Origin: Sarcocystis neurona
Taxonomy: Eukaryota > Apicomplexa > Conoidasida > Eucoccidiorida > Sarcocystidae
Assembly: GCA_000727475.1 (NCBI GenBank)
Contig: KL647289.1
Span: 6,872,629-6,936,628, forward strand
DNA: 64,000 nt
Direction of reading: 5' to 3'
Shown: one piece after another, positions 47,301 through 56,988 of the stretch
Layout: each line of letters begins with the position of its first letter
Numbering within the stretch: the first letter of the stretch is position 1
Program-made: the position numbers and the translations under genes
The notes under the pieces: model-generated
Told to the model about the DNA's origin: nothing
Seen by the model: the letters and a program-made list of their open reading frames with translations, nothing else
Database searches by the model: none

Positions 47301-50300
47301 ACTACACACATCAGCGGCACTTCTTTTTCGAGGGAAAATCGACGCATGGTCACAAACACGAGGGCTGGAACTCAGCACGTCCTCAGCGACTCTCCGCCGC
47401 TAGGAGGAAACGTGCGTGTGCATCGTGCTGCATGCACTCTCCTGCTCTGTCCACACTGTGACACCGCCGGGTCGGCCCTGCTGCCCCCGCTGCTCTGCTG
47501 TGCGCGCTGCTTCTGTTGTTTCAACACCTGCTGCGGTCGGAATGGTGGTGCCTCCCGTCTAACAGGCGCAAAAGCGGGTCCTTCTTTCTGCCAGTTTACA
47601 CGTATACATAGGCCCGCACACGCACTGATGTGTGTGACAATATATACATATATATACACATACACATACATATACACACACACGCATATATATGTAGGAC
47701 TATACATCCACGTACCTAAGTATAAATATATATATATATATATGTATACGCCCCTGCATATTCATACATATGTGGTAACTAAGCAGAGGTATATTTGAGA
47801 ATAGCCGGAGTGAGGCAGACGAGCGACACTAGGTGCTGCAGTGTGTGCTTACAACAGGATTTCAGCGACAGATTGTACAGGGTACCACAGGGTCTGCTGC
47901 ACAAGAGGTGGAGCTCTCGACTGAGACAAAGATCCCTTTGCCTGTATGGGTTCTTTACTTACTAAGAGGCGTGGATCCCATCAGCAGCGCAGCGAGGACC
48001 GCATGTTCGGGCAGCAGACTTTGCAGAGCAATGACTGTTTTCCCTCTATGCTGTGCTTTTGACTGTCGCTCCGCTGTGTGTTTTTCTGTTGCCTGCTGTC
48101 CTACGGGCTGCAGTCCCGCTGCCAAGGCCCATGCGACGAGGTCAATCGAAGCGTCTTCCAGTGAATAACCAGATGTGGCTGCTGCTTCATGAACGGTCGC
48201 CGACTCTGGCTCTGTCCGCTGTTCTTGCCGGCCCAGCGCTCGCGGACACCGCTGTTGCTGCTGCTGCTGTGGCCACTCAGGCAGCAGAGTGCTGCCTCTG
48301 CATAAACTGCTGTTGAACGTCGCGTGGATGTCCCCAAGTAAAACGGCAGTCTCGGCACCCGCTTCGGCGAGGAGACGCAACGGGTGAAAAGTCGAAAACC
48401 AATTTCCTAGGTGAAGGTAGCCACTAGGCTAATCGCATCACACCAAAAAAGGCACCTCTGCGACTGTAAGGTCAATGCCCTCCTTACCAGCAGCAGCGTC
48501 ATGTACACGTAGCAGCAGTGGCGTACGCGTCTACGACGGCAGAAGCCTTAGGAGGGTAGAACACGAGCCCCATTCATCAACATCAGCATACAAAGCGCCT
48601 CACCTTACCAAGCGCAGCAGTACGCAGTCAGAAAAGCGGGGACACCGCGCAGCACCTTAGCAGCAGCAACTGCGTGTAGCGTCAGAACCAGGAGTACATC
48701 CCCCCCGCTGCAGCAAGCAGCGCGAAGCTGCAGTGACAGCAGAACCGCTTTAAGGTACAACACTACGTACGTATCCATGCAGAACTAGCAGCTTACTCTA
48801 GACTGGTGCACGGCACAAACCGTGAAGCGGATCGTGTTAGTATTTTAGAGGGGAGTAAGCGGCGGTAACAGTTTTTGCTTCTAATTTTACGCTGACGGCC
48901 ATTCTGTTGACGGAATATCGCAGTGGTGTACAAGAAGCATCGACTAGCTCTTTGTCGTGTCTGTCACATTACTGCATGTGTGCGAGCTGCACAACATCCC
49001 CTCAACTGCGAGCAACACCTGCGAAATGCGCTGCAGCCGCTTCTTTTCTGCACAAGCATACGTACCATACATTACGCGTCTCTTCCGAGTCCAAAATTTA
49101 CAGCATCACTTCCTCGCTGCTTACCTGCAATCCAGTAAGTACACGTCTGCCAGCAAAGGCGCTGCTGCGCTCGGGCCAGTAATCCTCTATCCACGCAGCT
49201 GGTGGTCTTCCGCCAGGTGCTGCTGCCACAGATGCGGACGGATTGCCCTGTTCGCCTATGCTTTCTGGCGGCCGTCCCGTGCTTCCGTTACTTCCAGGGA
49301 GGGGGTTGACTTTAAGTCGCGTTGTCACCGCAAACGCAGCAGCAGACGGTCGCAGGAATCTCCTAGGTAGACGAGCGTACAGTAAGTTACTTGCTCTCCG
49401 TCCACCTGCTGCCGTAAGTGCTGCCGCTGCTGGTGGATGCACGGCCGTTGCTTGTGGAACTATTGCTCCTGCCCTCTCTGAAGCAGTTAATGCGCGCCAA
49501 GTTGTCCCACTTAGTGCTGTTTCCAGTCTACGAAGAGCAGCGGCTGCTGCAGCCCCTCGTAGCGCTGCTGCCGGTGCACGATGCGCCGCCGCTGCCGTTC
49601 CCCCACGTCGCGCTGCTGTTTTTCCGGTGTCTGTTGCTCGGGATGCCGCCGTTTGTGCTGAAGACACGACTCTGGGGAGTGCAGCGTCTTGACGTAAAAA
49701 TGCTGCTACTGGGGAGGGCGTGGCTGCTAGCCCCTCTCCTGCCATTCCTGCTGGAATTCGCACATTCTCCGTCACTGCCGCCAACCCGCCTACGGGTACA
49801 CAACGTGTTGCTAATACAACTGAGCCGGACGCTGTTCTCATCGTAGCAGGCCACGCTGGCGCGTCTGCTGGACGTGTTGCTAAAGCAGCTACCACCACGC
49901 CCGCAGCCTCTGCTGGGGCTACCGCCGGCACCGCCAATGCTGGCGGCAAAGCTCCAGTCGCTGCTGGTAACGATCCCCGTGCTTTACGCGCTGCCGACGT
50001 TGTTATTGACGCTTTTGAGGCCGGTGGAGGCGTTGCAGGCGTGTCACCGTGTGCTACGGAGGCTTCTGAAAACAGTGCAGCTCCTGCCGGCGCTGACAAA
50101 ACTGCCACAGACGCGGCTGAGGGTGCTGGCAATTGTAGGCAACGGGCTTCCCTCGTTGTCGTAACTGCACTCGAAATTGTGTGCCCTGACAGGGTCGATG
50201 TTGCACACTTTGGAGGCGTCAAAGTGCTTTCTGCTGCTGACCTCTCCGCTGTAATGAACGCAGTCGTGCCAGCAATGCGTCGCCGACTGAGTGCTGGCAT

Positions 50301-50618
50301 GGGTGACAGCTGAGCCACTGGTGGCGTCCGGAGTGCACCAGCTTCAAAAATGGCGGAACTCACAATTGCCCGTGCTGCTGCGTGTCTCCCTGCAGAAAAA
50401 GACGCGTCACTTGCAGGGTGGTGTCTCCGCCTCCCACCTGGGCGAGCGGCTCCCGCAGCACAGCAGGCTGTGCCATGGCGTGGCGAAACGGGCGAATCGA
50501 CTGGCCTAACGTGGGCGCCATGGGAGGTTTGTGACGTAGACGTGGCAGCAGCAGGAGCCGCCGGAAATACCAACACCAGAAACAGCAGCAGCAGTATGCG
50601 GCTTGGCGAGATATGCAT
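41313..50618 (-). CDS. Tryptophanyl-tRNA synthetase, bacterial type, probably apicoplast
   Basis: Seven exons: 50618-49125, 48428-47963, 46829-46597, 45261-44619, 44078-44055, 43580-43319 and 41445-41313. All phases fit, giving 1084 residues. Family landmarks run in order: LTGLQPSGYLHLGNW (HIGH-type motif, residues 504-507), LLGDIHAT, LQSLLPEHAVLAALLMG, VGMRFYPLL joined to MAADILAQDADYVLVGDDQQ, KMSKS at 897-901, ITVDPLF, RPECNNLVHLW and the C-terminal LVEGSRVARARAAKTVQRVK. It charges tRNA-Trp. A hydrophobic leader (RILLLLFLVLVFPAAPAA) plus an N-terminal extension of about 490 residues suggests secretory-route targeting to the apicoplast; this is inferred. A linker of about 100 residues (Ala/Ser/Pro) precedes KMSKS, and about 36 residues are inserted before RPECNN. 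The usual length is 330-360 residues. Confidence 0.92.
41446..43318 (-). other. TrpRS intron 6, 1.9 kb
   Basis: It separates DYLLPLQ from NYEELRGD and splits an Arg codon (AG/G). The donor is AG-GTGCGT and the acceptor CTCTTTTACTTCAG. Several frames are open inside but none shows a domain. Confidence 0.85.
44055..44078 (-). other. 24-base microexon of TrpRS
   Basis: The exon adds 2 + 21 + 1 bases encoding ITVDPLF and completing the flanking Ala and Arg codons. It lies between a 540-base and a 474-base intron. The DP motif is conserved in TrpRS between KMSKS and the RPE/RPG-NNL segment, so its presence is required by the family alignment. Confidence 0.85.
47640..47750. repeat. TA/CA microsatellites within TrpRS intron 2 region
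   Basis: Two tracts of TA with CA interruptions at about 47640-47700 and 47720-47745, inside the 1133-base intron between TrpRS exons 2 and 3. Confidence 0.8.
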
Positions 50619-51637
50619 TACCAGCGGTACCAGGGCGAAACATCACCAACTGTGGGCGCTGCAGTACCAGCAGCAGCTGTTTTAATATCTACGGTGAACT
50701 GACAACAGAGTCGGCAGCAGCACTAGGTGAGCAACCAATAGTCCGCACGCAGCACGAGATGTTTTACGCTCTCTGTATTGTGGAAGGTGCGCAGCACGGA
50801 GTGCCAAAAATAGGAGTACCTACACGAGCAGCAGGAGGAGACAGACTGCCAGCGGGTGCAGTGCGACAGTTAATAGTGTTTGCCGACCGGGAGGGACGCA
50901 GACGACAGGCTGGAGCAGCGAGGATTCTGCGACCGCCACAGGCAACGTGACGCCGCAGCATCGAATGGTCTTCGCAGGAGGCAGAGTACGAGAGGTGAAA
51001 AAAAATCCACTAAAGACGCGGGCAGAATTTGCTGCTGAGAGTACCACAAAAGGGGGACAGGCGGCGGGAAATCTCTGACAAAGAAGCAGCAAAATTTGGG
51101 GGAGCGCTGAAAACGAGGCTTGCGTTTACGCGTTGCACGGCGAGCGAAGACAAGATGTTGAAGGGCTCTTGAGGGCGGTGGCCCTTATGTAGAACTTCAG
51201 TGAGTGCAGCAGCAGCAGGCACAACGTTAGCGGCTGTAACGGCAGCAACTGTCGCAGCAGCAGTAGCAGGAGACGCGGCAGGAGGATTCTCACGCCCAGT
51301 CTAGAAACGGCGTGAGAGTAGCAACAGCCGTTGCACCACCACAGACGAGTACCGTTGCGTCAGATAAGGAGGGCGCGAGACTGAGTGAAGGCGAACGGCA
51401 CCGAGGCAGGAGACGAGGAGCGGGAAGAAGGAGCGCAGTACGAAGTTACACAGTCACCGTATTCGGCCACCGATACATACACAGAGATAATTCTACACAG
51501 TCTGACAGAACTACGCAAGTTGTCGACAAGAAATCACTCTCTTCATCGTCTTTCAACACATTGAATGGGCAACCCACCAAATTTCTTCTGTAGTCGCACA
51601 AGTGCAACTTGAACTCAGCAACCGTAGTCTCTCTAGA
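50619..51637. other. Region upstream of the TrpRS start codon, unresolved
   Basis: GC-rich and open on both strands. A + strand frame at about 50700-50950 contains VRTQHEMFYALCIVEGAQHG. A - strand frame at 51010-51222 contains QEPFNILSSLAVQRVNASLV. Either could be an exon of a neighbouring gene, or 5' untranslated sequence of TrpRS. No domain or splice pair settles it. Confidence 0.25.
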
Positions 51638-52078
51638 TCAACAAGGCACAATAAAATCCCACCGGTACTCCAGCTCCGGGCAGAGTGTCTGTTGGCCTGT
51701 GGGATGCAATGGCTCGATTAATCGCGTCCCCGCCTGTGTAGCAGACCCGTGATATAGAATTGTGCACCACATACGTAGCAAAACGCTCCACACGCGTGGC
51801 TTGGACTGCCGCATGGGCATTCTTCTGTTGCTCGAGGTGTGACTACTGGTGGAAGCGCTGCTGCTATCACTGCTGTTGCTTCTACTGCCGCGCTGTCCAG
51901 CGTTACTACTTTCGCTGTTGCTGCTCCTCCTGCTGCTTCGCAGAAAAGGCGCAGACTTATGCTGTTGCTGTTCGACCGAAATGAGGCAATTCGTCCACGA
52001 GACGGAACGCGGCACACCCTGAGTTGGTTGTGCATACCGTTTACACGTGTATGCACACACATGTCGAGCTAAAGACAA
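51638..52078 (-). CDS. Candidate terminal exon, Ser-rich, unidentified
   Basis: The frame ends SATQAGTRLIEPLHPTGQQT and ELEYRWDFIVPC at a stop codon and is preceded by a Ser/Asn/Arg-rich segment (RSNSSDSSSASTSSHTSSNR) read from AGC/AGT triplets, the composition of real coding sequence here. The start is unknown. A - strand frame at 52683-52830 (contains QWLETYMRLIKYVWKSTHKF) may be an upstream exon but was not joined. Confidence 0.33.
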   Translation of the reverse strand: MSLARHVCAYTCKRYAQPTQGVPRSVSWTNCLISVEQQQHKSAPFLRSSRRSSNSESSNAGQRGSRSNSSDSSSASTSSHTSSNRRMPMRQSKPRVWSVLLRMWCTILYHGSATQAGTRLIEPLHPTGQQTLCPELEYRWDFIVPC

Positions 52079-52257
52079 ATCAGCCCTCGTCGTTGTCGCC
52101 GTGAAGACGCACGCACACTGCGCAGCCAGCGCGTACAGGCACGGTTCACGTCTGGGTCATTCTTGCGACGCAGACGTAAATTTGCCGACACAGTACTTCC
52201 GGTAGTGGATTATCAGGGCCACAACGAAAGCAGGGTTGCACCACTGCAACTGCGTGG

Positions 52258-52473
52258 TTGACAGTAACAGTGCATGCTCTACAGCAATGGCAAGCAGCAG
52301 CAGCGCCACCGGCAACCCCAGCATGCGAACTGCAGGAAGAGCAAGAGCAGAGGGACGGCCCGTCCACGCATAGAAATGAGCAGCCTAACCGCCGCGCTGT
52401 TGTCAGAAAGCGCACCGCTCGCGGTGGCGTAGCCAATGTAATAAGCGCTAACCTTTACTCCGGCGCACTGTGA
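52258..52473 (+). CDS. Candidate terminal exon, Gln/Arg-rich, unidentified
   Basis: It reads HALQQWQAAAAPPATPACEL, then QEEQEQRDGPSTHRNEQPNR, and ends at TGA. CAG falls in the Gln frame, which is usual for genuine coding DNA in this window. No start codon or paired donor was found, and the opposite strand is also open with a Cys-rich frame. Confidence 0.22.
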   Translation: MTVTVHALQQWQAAAAPPATPACELQEEQEQRDGPSTHRNEQPNRRAVVRKRTARGGVANVISANLYSGAL

Positions 52474-52596
52474 GAAATGCGTACAAAACTGCTCCTGCAG
52501 CTGTTTGCTGTCTGCTTACAATCTCTGTCTCTCACGCTGTATAAATATATGTATATGTGTACGCATACAAGACCTACATCTACGTACATGTATGCA

Positions 52597-52640
52597 CATA
52601 TCTATCTATATATATATATATGTATATGTATATATATGAA
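52597..52640. repeat. TA microsatellite
   Basis: Alternating TA with TATG steps, noncoding. Confidence 0.85.
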
Positions 52641-53419
52641 TTATGCTTGAGCACCAGACATTTCCGTGTTTTCCTCCGTGGACTATCTACCAAGAACATT
52701 CTTCTTGGTCACATATATGTGGTGTTCAACACTCAGTCTAGCGTTACGACGTAGGTGTCTAATCGTAGTGTCGTTCGTGAATTTATGTGTACTCTTCCAC
52801 ACGTATTTGATCAACCGCATATATGTTTCAAGCCACTGTCTGCTCAATAAATCTGCGTGTTGTGTCTTGAGACGTGGCGTGGACGTGATTCTTTCGATTG
52901 TAAACACACACAAAAAAGATGGTGTCCAGGGCACTTTATTCATTGACTCCACGTACCTTAGTCACCCGGCAACTCCTCCGCGTTTACGCCTGCTCCCTCA
53001 GCACCTGCGTATTTTATTGTATTTCGACTCTTTCAATCCTTGAATTTCACCGTATATGGAAAAATTTCTACCACGGCATCCTCAGTCCGTTCAGCACGTC
53101 CCCCCTCACCGCACGAGAATACGGAGTGGAAGCTGTTTCATCTGCCTACAGCGAAGTGAAGTTCCCCACTCTGCTGTACGCTGGTCCGAGATCTCCTGCT
53201 TTGCCAGGGATAGCGAACGCGCTTGAACATTGGAGGTAATTCGCGCGCACCTGCACTTCTTTTGTACGCAGTAAACCGCGTTGTGTATCGGTGTGTTGAT
53301 GTTGCTGCGTCAATTTCTGCTCTGTTTTGTGGTATCGCGTTCTAGATGTCGATTCAACAAGCCCGCCGAAGCACAACACAGGATGTGCTGTAGGATAGCG
53401 GAACACTGTGCTTTGCGGC

Positions 53420-53898
53420 TCATCTTCTGTGAGCTTTCCGTGAGATGTCACTACTTCGTGCATGCAGCTGACACTTTGTACACCGATTCTTTTCCATGCC
53501 GGCAATAGTCAATTGCTTCTGGACATACAGTTTGACGTTCACACTGCGGGGAGCGTCTCCGGGTGCACAGACATAGATATATACGGAATTTTTCCTGTCG
53601 CCTTGCGGTAACACAACACCCCGATACAGACTCCAACTCACCTGTTCAGAATGTCTTACTTCAGGGTGTTCTGATATCACAGCAGCACATTTGCAAAACG
53701 TAACAGCAAGCACACGTATATTACATGCAGGTTCAGGTTTGCATCCGACGTCTTGCGCGTAGCGTCTGTGGAGATGCGCCCCTCATTCTTTATCGACTGC
53801 GCAAGAGTGTAGCCCCGTAGGTGAAATATTTTGTGCTCCTGCTTCATCTCCCGCTGTGCGGATGCTGCTGTTGTTAGATTATATGAAGTGTTATGCAC
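53420..53898 (-). CDS. Unidentified gene fragment, at least two coding-like stretches
   Basis: The first stretch (about 53850-53730) encodes KIFHLRGYTLAQSIKNEGRI and ends in NLNLH before a GTAATA donor. The second (about 53670-53420) encodes SWSLYRGVVLPQGDRKNSVY, then CAPGDAPRSVNVKLYVQKQL, the alternation expected of a beta-strand domain. A perfect-looking AG-GTGAGT sits inside the second stretch, so its true boundaries are uncertain. An overlapping frame to the left (53146-53505) also looks coding. The family is not recognised. Confidence 0.3.
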
Positions 53899-54641
53899 GT
53901 GCCAGCCACGTTACAGAGCGTCCAGCGGTAAAGGCCGCAGACCACTGGCCGTCCTCGAAACTTAACCTGCAAAGCGTCAGGCTGTTCAAGAGCTGCCGGT
54001 CTGTTGGCTAGCGCTGTTACTGGCTGGAGGTGTGGACGCAGCTAATGGCATTGGCGGGCATAGGCGGCGAGTAATTCCGCGGCTGTGGTCTGTACTGTTC
54101 TCAGATGGGATTCACTGTTCGTCACTTCCTGCGTACTGGGCGCTGGGACTGCAGACGCAGGCAGATTTTCCTCCTTGACAATCGGTAGCAAGCACGAGGA
54201 GATGTGGGCCTGTGCGGGTTAACAAAATACACACGGCGGATAGTCATGGGTGAAGATTTTAGAAAGCTGGTAATGAATGCGATCACTACGGCCGTACAGC
54301 AGCTGACAATGATCCACATTACCCAGTAGCACTACGGGCGGGATACCAGAGAGTGTGTGGACGCACCTTTTACGGGAGCAGACTTACTATTTCGAAGCCG
54401 TAACGCACATACGGACCCGTGTGTATGTAAGCACACCGTGGCCATTCATGGCTACTCTTAAAAAGCACTTTCAGTGTTGAAAAAGACGTACCGCAGCATA
54501 GATACACCCCAGACAAGTGATTGCTACAATCGCAACTAGAGGAAACGCACGACCCCTTGTTGGTTGCACTGTACGTTTACGTCTCAGCACTACTAGGCCG
54601 CTCCTTTCCCGAAGGCCTTATCTCAGGAGAAGCTCTTACAA

Positions 54642-54723
54642 GACAACGTGGCCGAGTGGTTAAGGCGGTGGCCTGCTAAGCCATTGGGTTCTGCCCGCGC
54701 AGGTTCGAATCCTGCCGTTGTCG
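54642..54723 (+). tRNA. tRNA-Ser (anticodon GCU)
   Basis: An 82-base type II tRNA. The 7-bp acceptor stem is perfect (GACAACG with CGTTGTC) with discriminator G at 54723. The anticodon arm at 54668-54684 has loop CTGCTAA, with GCT at 54675-54677 reading AGC/AGU codons. There is a long variable arm, as serine tRNAs require, and the T arm is GCAGG-TTCGAAT-CCTGC. Internal A and B boxes are visible. No intron and no encoded CCA. AGC codons are extremely frequent in the genes of this window, so this isoacceptor should be in demand. Confidence 0.96.
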
Positions 54724-56286
54724 TAGCACATCACCCACAAGCACGGCACGAACTCCATTCATCGCTTCCAGCTCCTTCACCTGTTCATGCTTTTTCACTC
54801 CAAAATTAGAACCTCTTGAGTCAGGCCATGACAAAGTCCTGGAGCACTTCTTGCAGCTTTTCATGGACGTGTGGACGGATACGTGCAAAACTGGGTGAAA
54901 CAAGTGTGGACCACTTTTACATCTTCACAGCCGTTTATGAACGTGTGAACGTATACGTACAGAAGTGTGTGAAACGCAACGGCGTCTGCAAGCGGGGCTT
55001 TCTTCTATGTAGCGAGTGTTCGTCCTTGTGCTTGTCCTGTCTGTGGACGTCCCGACGTAGCCGTTCATCCTCATAGTGGATGCTACTACGGTTCAGCAGT
55101 AACAAGAAGCTACACGTAGTTGTCTTGCTACCACGATTCGCATATCCATTGGTTTCTACTACCAATTTCATGCATACGCAGGTAGTGGAAACCACACTTA
55201 GACCTCAGGTGGATACGAAGGTTGTGTTATGTGCACGTGCATTCATGTTGGGGGTAAGAGGCCTACGGTGGGACTATGACCACCCACAGCATGCTTCGAC
55301 TTACCGCCAGGGCGCTTGTTCCGACTGCTTCGTTGTTCAGATGTAGGCCGTGATCAGGTATTTTGCCTTATCAATAAGAGCACGGTTATTTCGGTGTCTA
55401 TTCCAGTCTCTACATCACTTTCGAAAGAAAGAGACTCTGTATCGCCGCATGTTGATGGATACCATGCAGATCCCACGCACTTTGTTCATGTTCTGCTTGC
55501 GTGTTGTAAACACTCGAGGTATGTAGATCATACAACGGATCGAAAGCGACCCCTTCAACCTGTTTTTCACTAACTCTTGTCAATGTTTGTGTTCCGTGAA
55601 CGTATTTCTGCTGCTCGATTCGTTCATTTGTGGCAGACTGATACTGGCACCACTACATACCTTTATGTGCACGTAGGAAACACTCTGCGTACAGCCTGCA
55701 GTATAGCACTATTTCGCAATCCTGTTAGGTATTTGTTTTGTAGGATCGTACTGCCCTTGTGCGTCGCTTGTAGCCTGCAGTTTACATCAGCGTCATGGCG
55801 ATGTAAACGACTATATACAGGCCGGGGAAGATTGAACTGTACGTTTTCGGATTGCCAGCAGTTGCATGAGCCGCCTACGCAGCCACGAACATCGACACTT
55901 CTATCCTTTAAATCCACAGCCTTCCTCCGTAGTATACGTAACTACTCCCAAATTAAATAAAGGCGTCGGTCACGTGCGCAACTTCGTGTTCTGCCGCCGC
56001 TACCGCTACGGCTGCTGCTCTCCTTGCTGTATCGTGTGGTGTTCCCATTGTGGCGCCTTGCCATCGGTTTTGGTGTATCTCCGTTTTTTACCTTCGTCGG
56101 TTACCTGTTTTCGTCTTGTTCTTTCTCCGTTTATGGTGGCCTCCATTTCAGTGAGTAACGGTATTTTTTCGCCATTCCCACCTGTCAACAGCTGGAAGTC
56201 CCGACATGCAGCACACAGTTGTCTACTCGTCGTATCTGTATTACGGCAGCGTATCATTTAAATAGCGCCTGCGTGTACCGTACCAA
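54724..56286. other. Spacer right of the tRNA, unresolved
   Basis: Several frames of 75-130 codons are open on both strands, the most protein-like being a - strand one at 56006-56257 (contains EKIPLLTEMEATINGERTRR) with an acceptor ahead of it and a GTAACC donor within it. No domain was recognised and no complete gene can be drawn. Confidence 0.25.
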
Positions 56287-56988
56287 ATGTCGGGGCAAAC
56301 GTTTCTACCTGGCGGGTGCCGTTTCAGTCTTCCTGTAGTTCCGCCACAGGGCAGTGTAATCTCCTCCATGAGAACCGACACTTGTAGCACTGTTCTGCTG
56401 TCGCTGCTAGCGACCGTAAAACCGATTACATTGGCGATTCTGACGATGCACCAGCAACAGGACATGAGACCCTTTTCTATTATTCAAACCATACCTAGGC
56501 GTGCGGTTCGCTCCTGGATGTCATACGTGCGTACGTGGAAATCACCTGTCTACAGGCATTTGCTACACACATTTCCTGAGTATGTTTCTTCCGTAATACT
56601 GCTGCCATCTTTACCGTCTGGCCCTTATTCTCACACCTCGGTATGAATACGTTTATCAAGGTGTCCGTAGAAAAGTTCCGTTTTTTTATGTATACTGCTG
56701 CTTTTCTGCTCTTTGCCTCAGCCCTTCCCGTACGGTATCGTGTGTGTCGGCACCCTCCTCTTAAGGGACCAACCGGAAGCAGCAGCAGTAGCAGCGTCTG
56801 CTGCCTCGTGGAGCGCGCCGGGCTATATTGTTTCTTTCTCCTGTTTACGTGTCGCAGCCGCATCTTTTAGAAGAGGGGCCCGAATGGTATTTGCCTCGTC
56901 CACTCAAGCAGGAGGAAGTCGAGACTATGACAAAGCTTCAGTTGCCCTCCCACTCATGGCTTCTCCTCCGCCATATATAAGCGCATGA
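56287..56988 (+). CDS. Candidate two-exon protein, hydrophobic, unidentified (206 residues)
   Basis: Exon 1 is 56287-56640, from an ATG (MSGQTFLPGGCRFSLPVV) to TCG before a GTATGA donor. The 81-base intron ends in an excellent acceptor (CTGCTCTTTGCCTCAG). Exon 2 is 56722-56988 and ends at TGA. Both junctions are phase 0. Hydrophobic segments occur near residues 35-55 (TVLLSLLATVKPITLAIL) and just after the junction (YGIVCVGTLLL), so membrane association is possible. A poly-Ala/Ser stretch in exon 2 is read from GCA/GCG/TCT. No family was recognised. A - strand frame over exon 1 is also open. Confidence 0.42.

Noticed and set aside
49243..50313. Leu-rich and Ala-rich + strand frames of 140-200 codons
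   Set aside because: They are antisense to TrpRS exon 1, whose - strand frame ends exactly in the conserved LTGLQ before a good donor.
54676..54720. Protein-like string RQDSNLRG on the - strand over the tRNA
   Set aside because: This is the well-known spurious translation of a tRNA T arm; the DNA is fully explained by tRNA-Ser(GCU).
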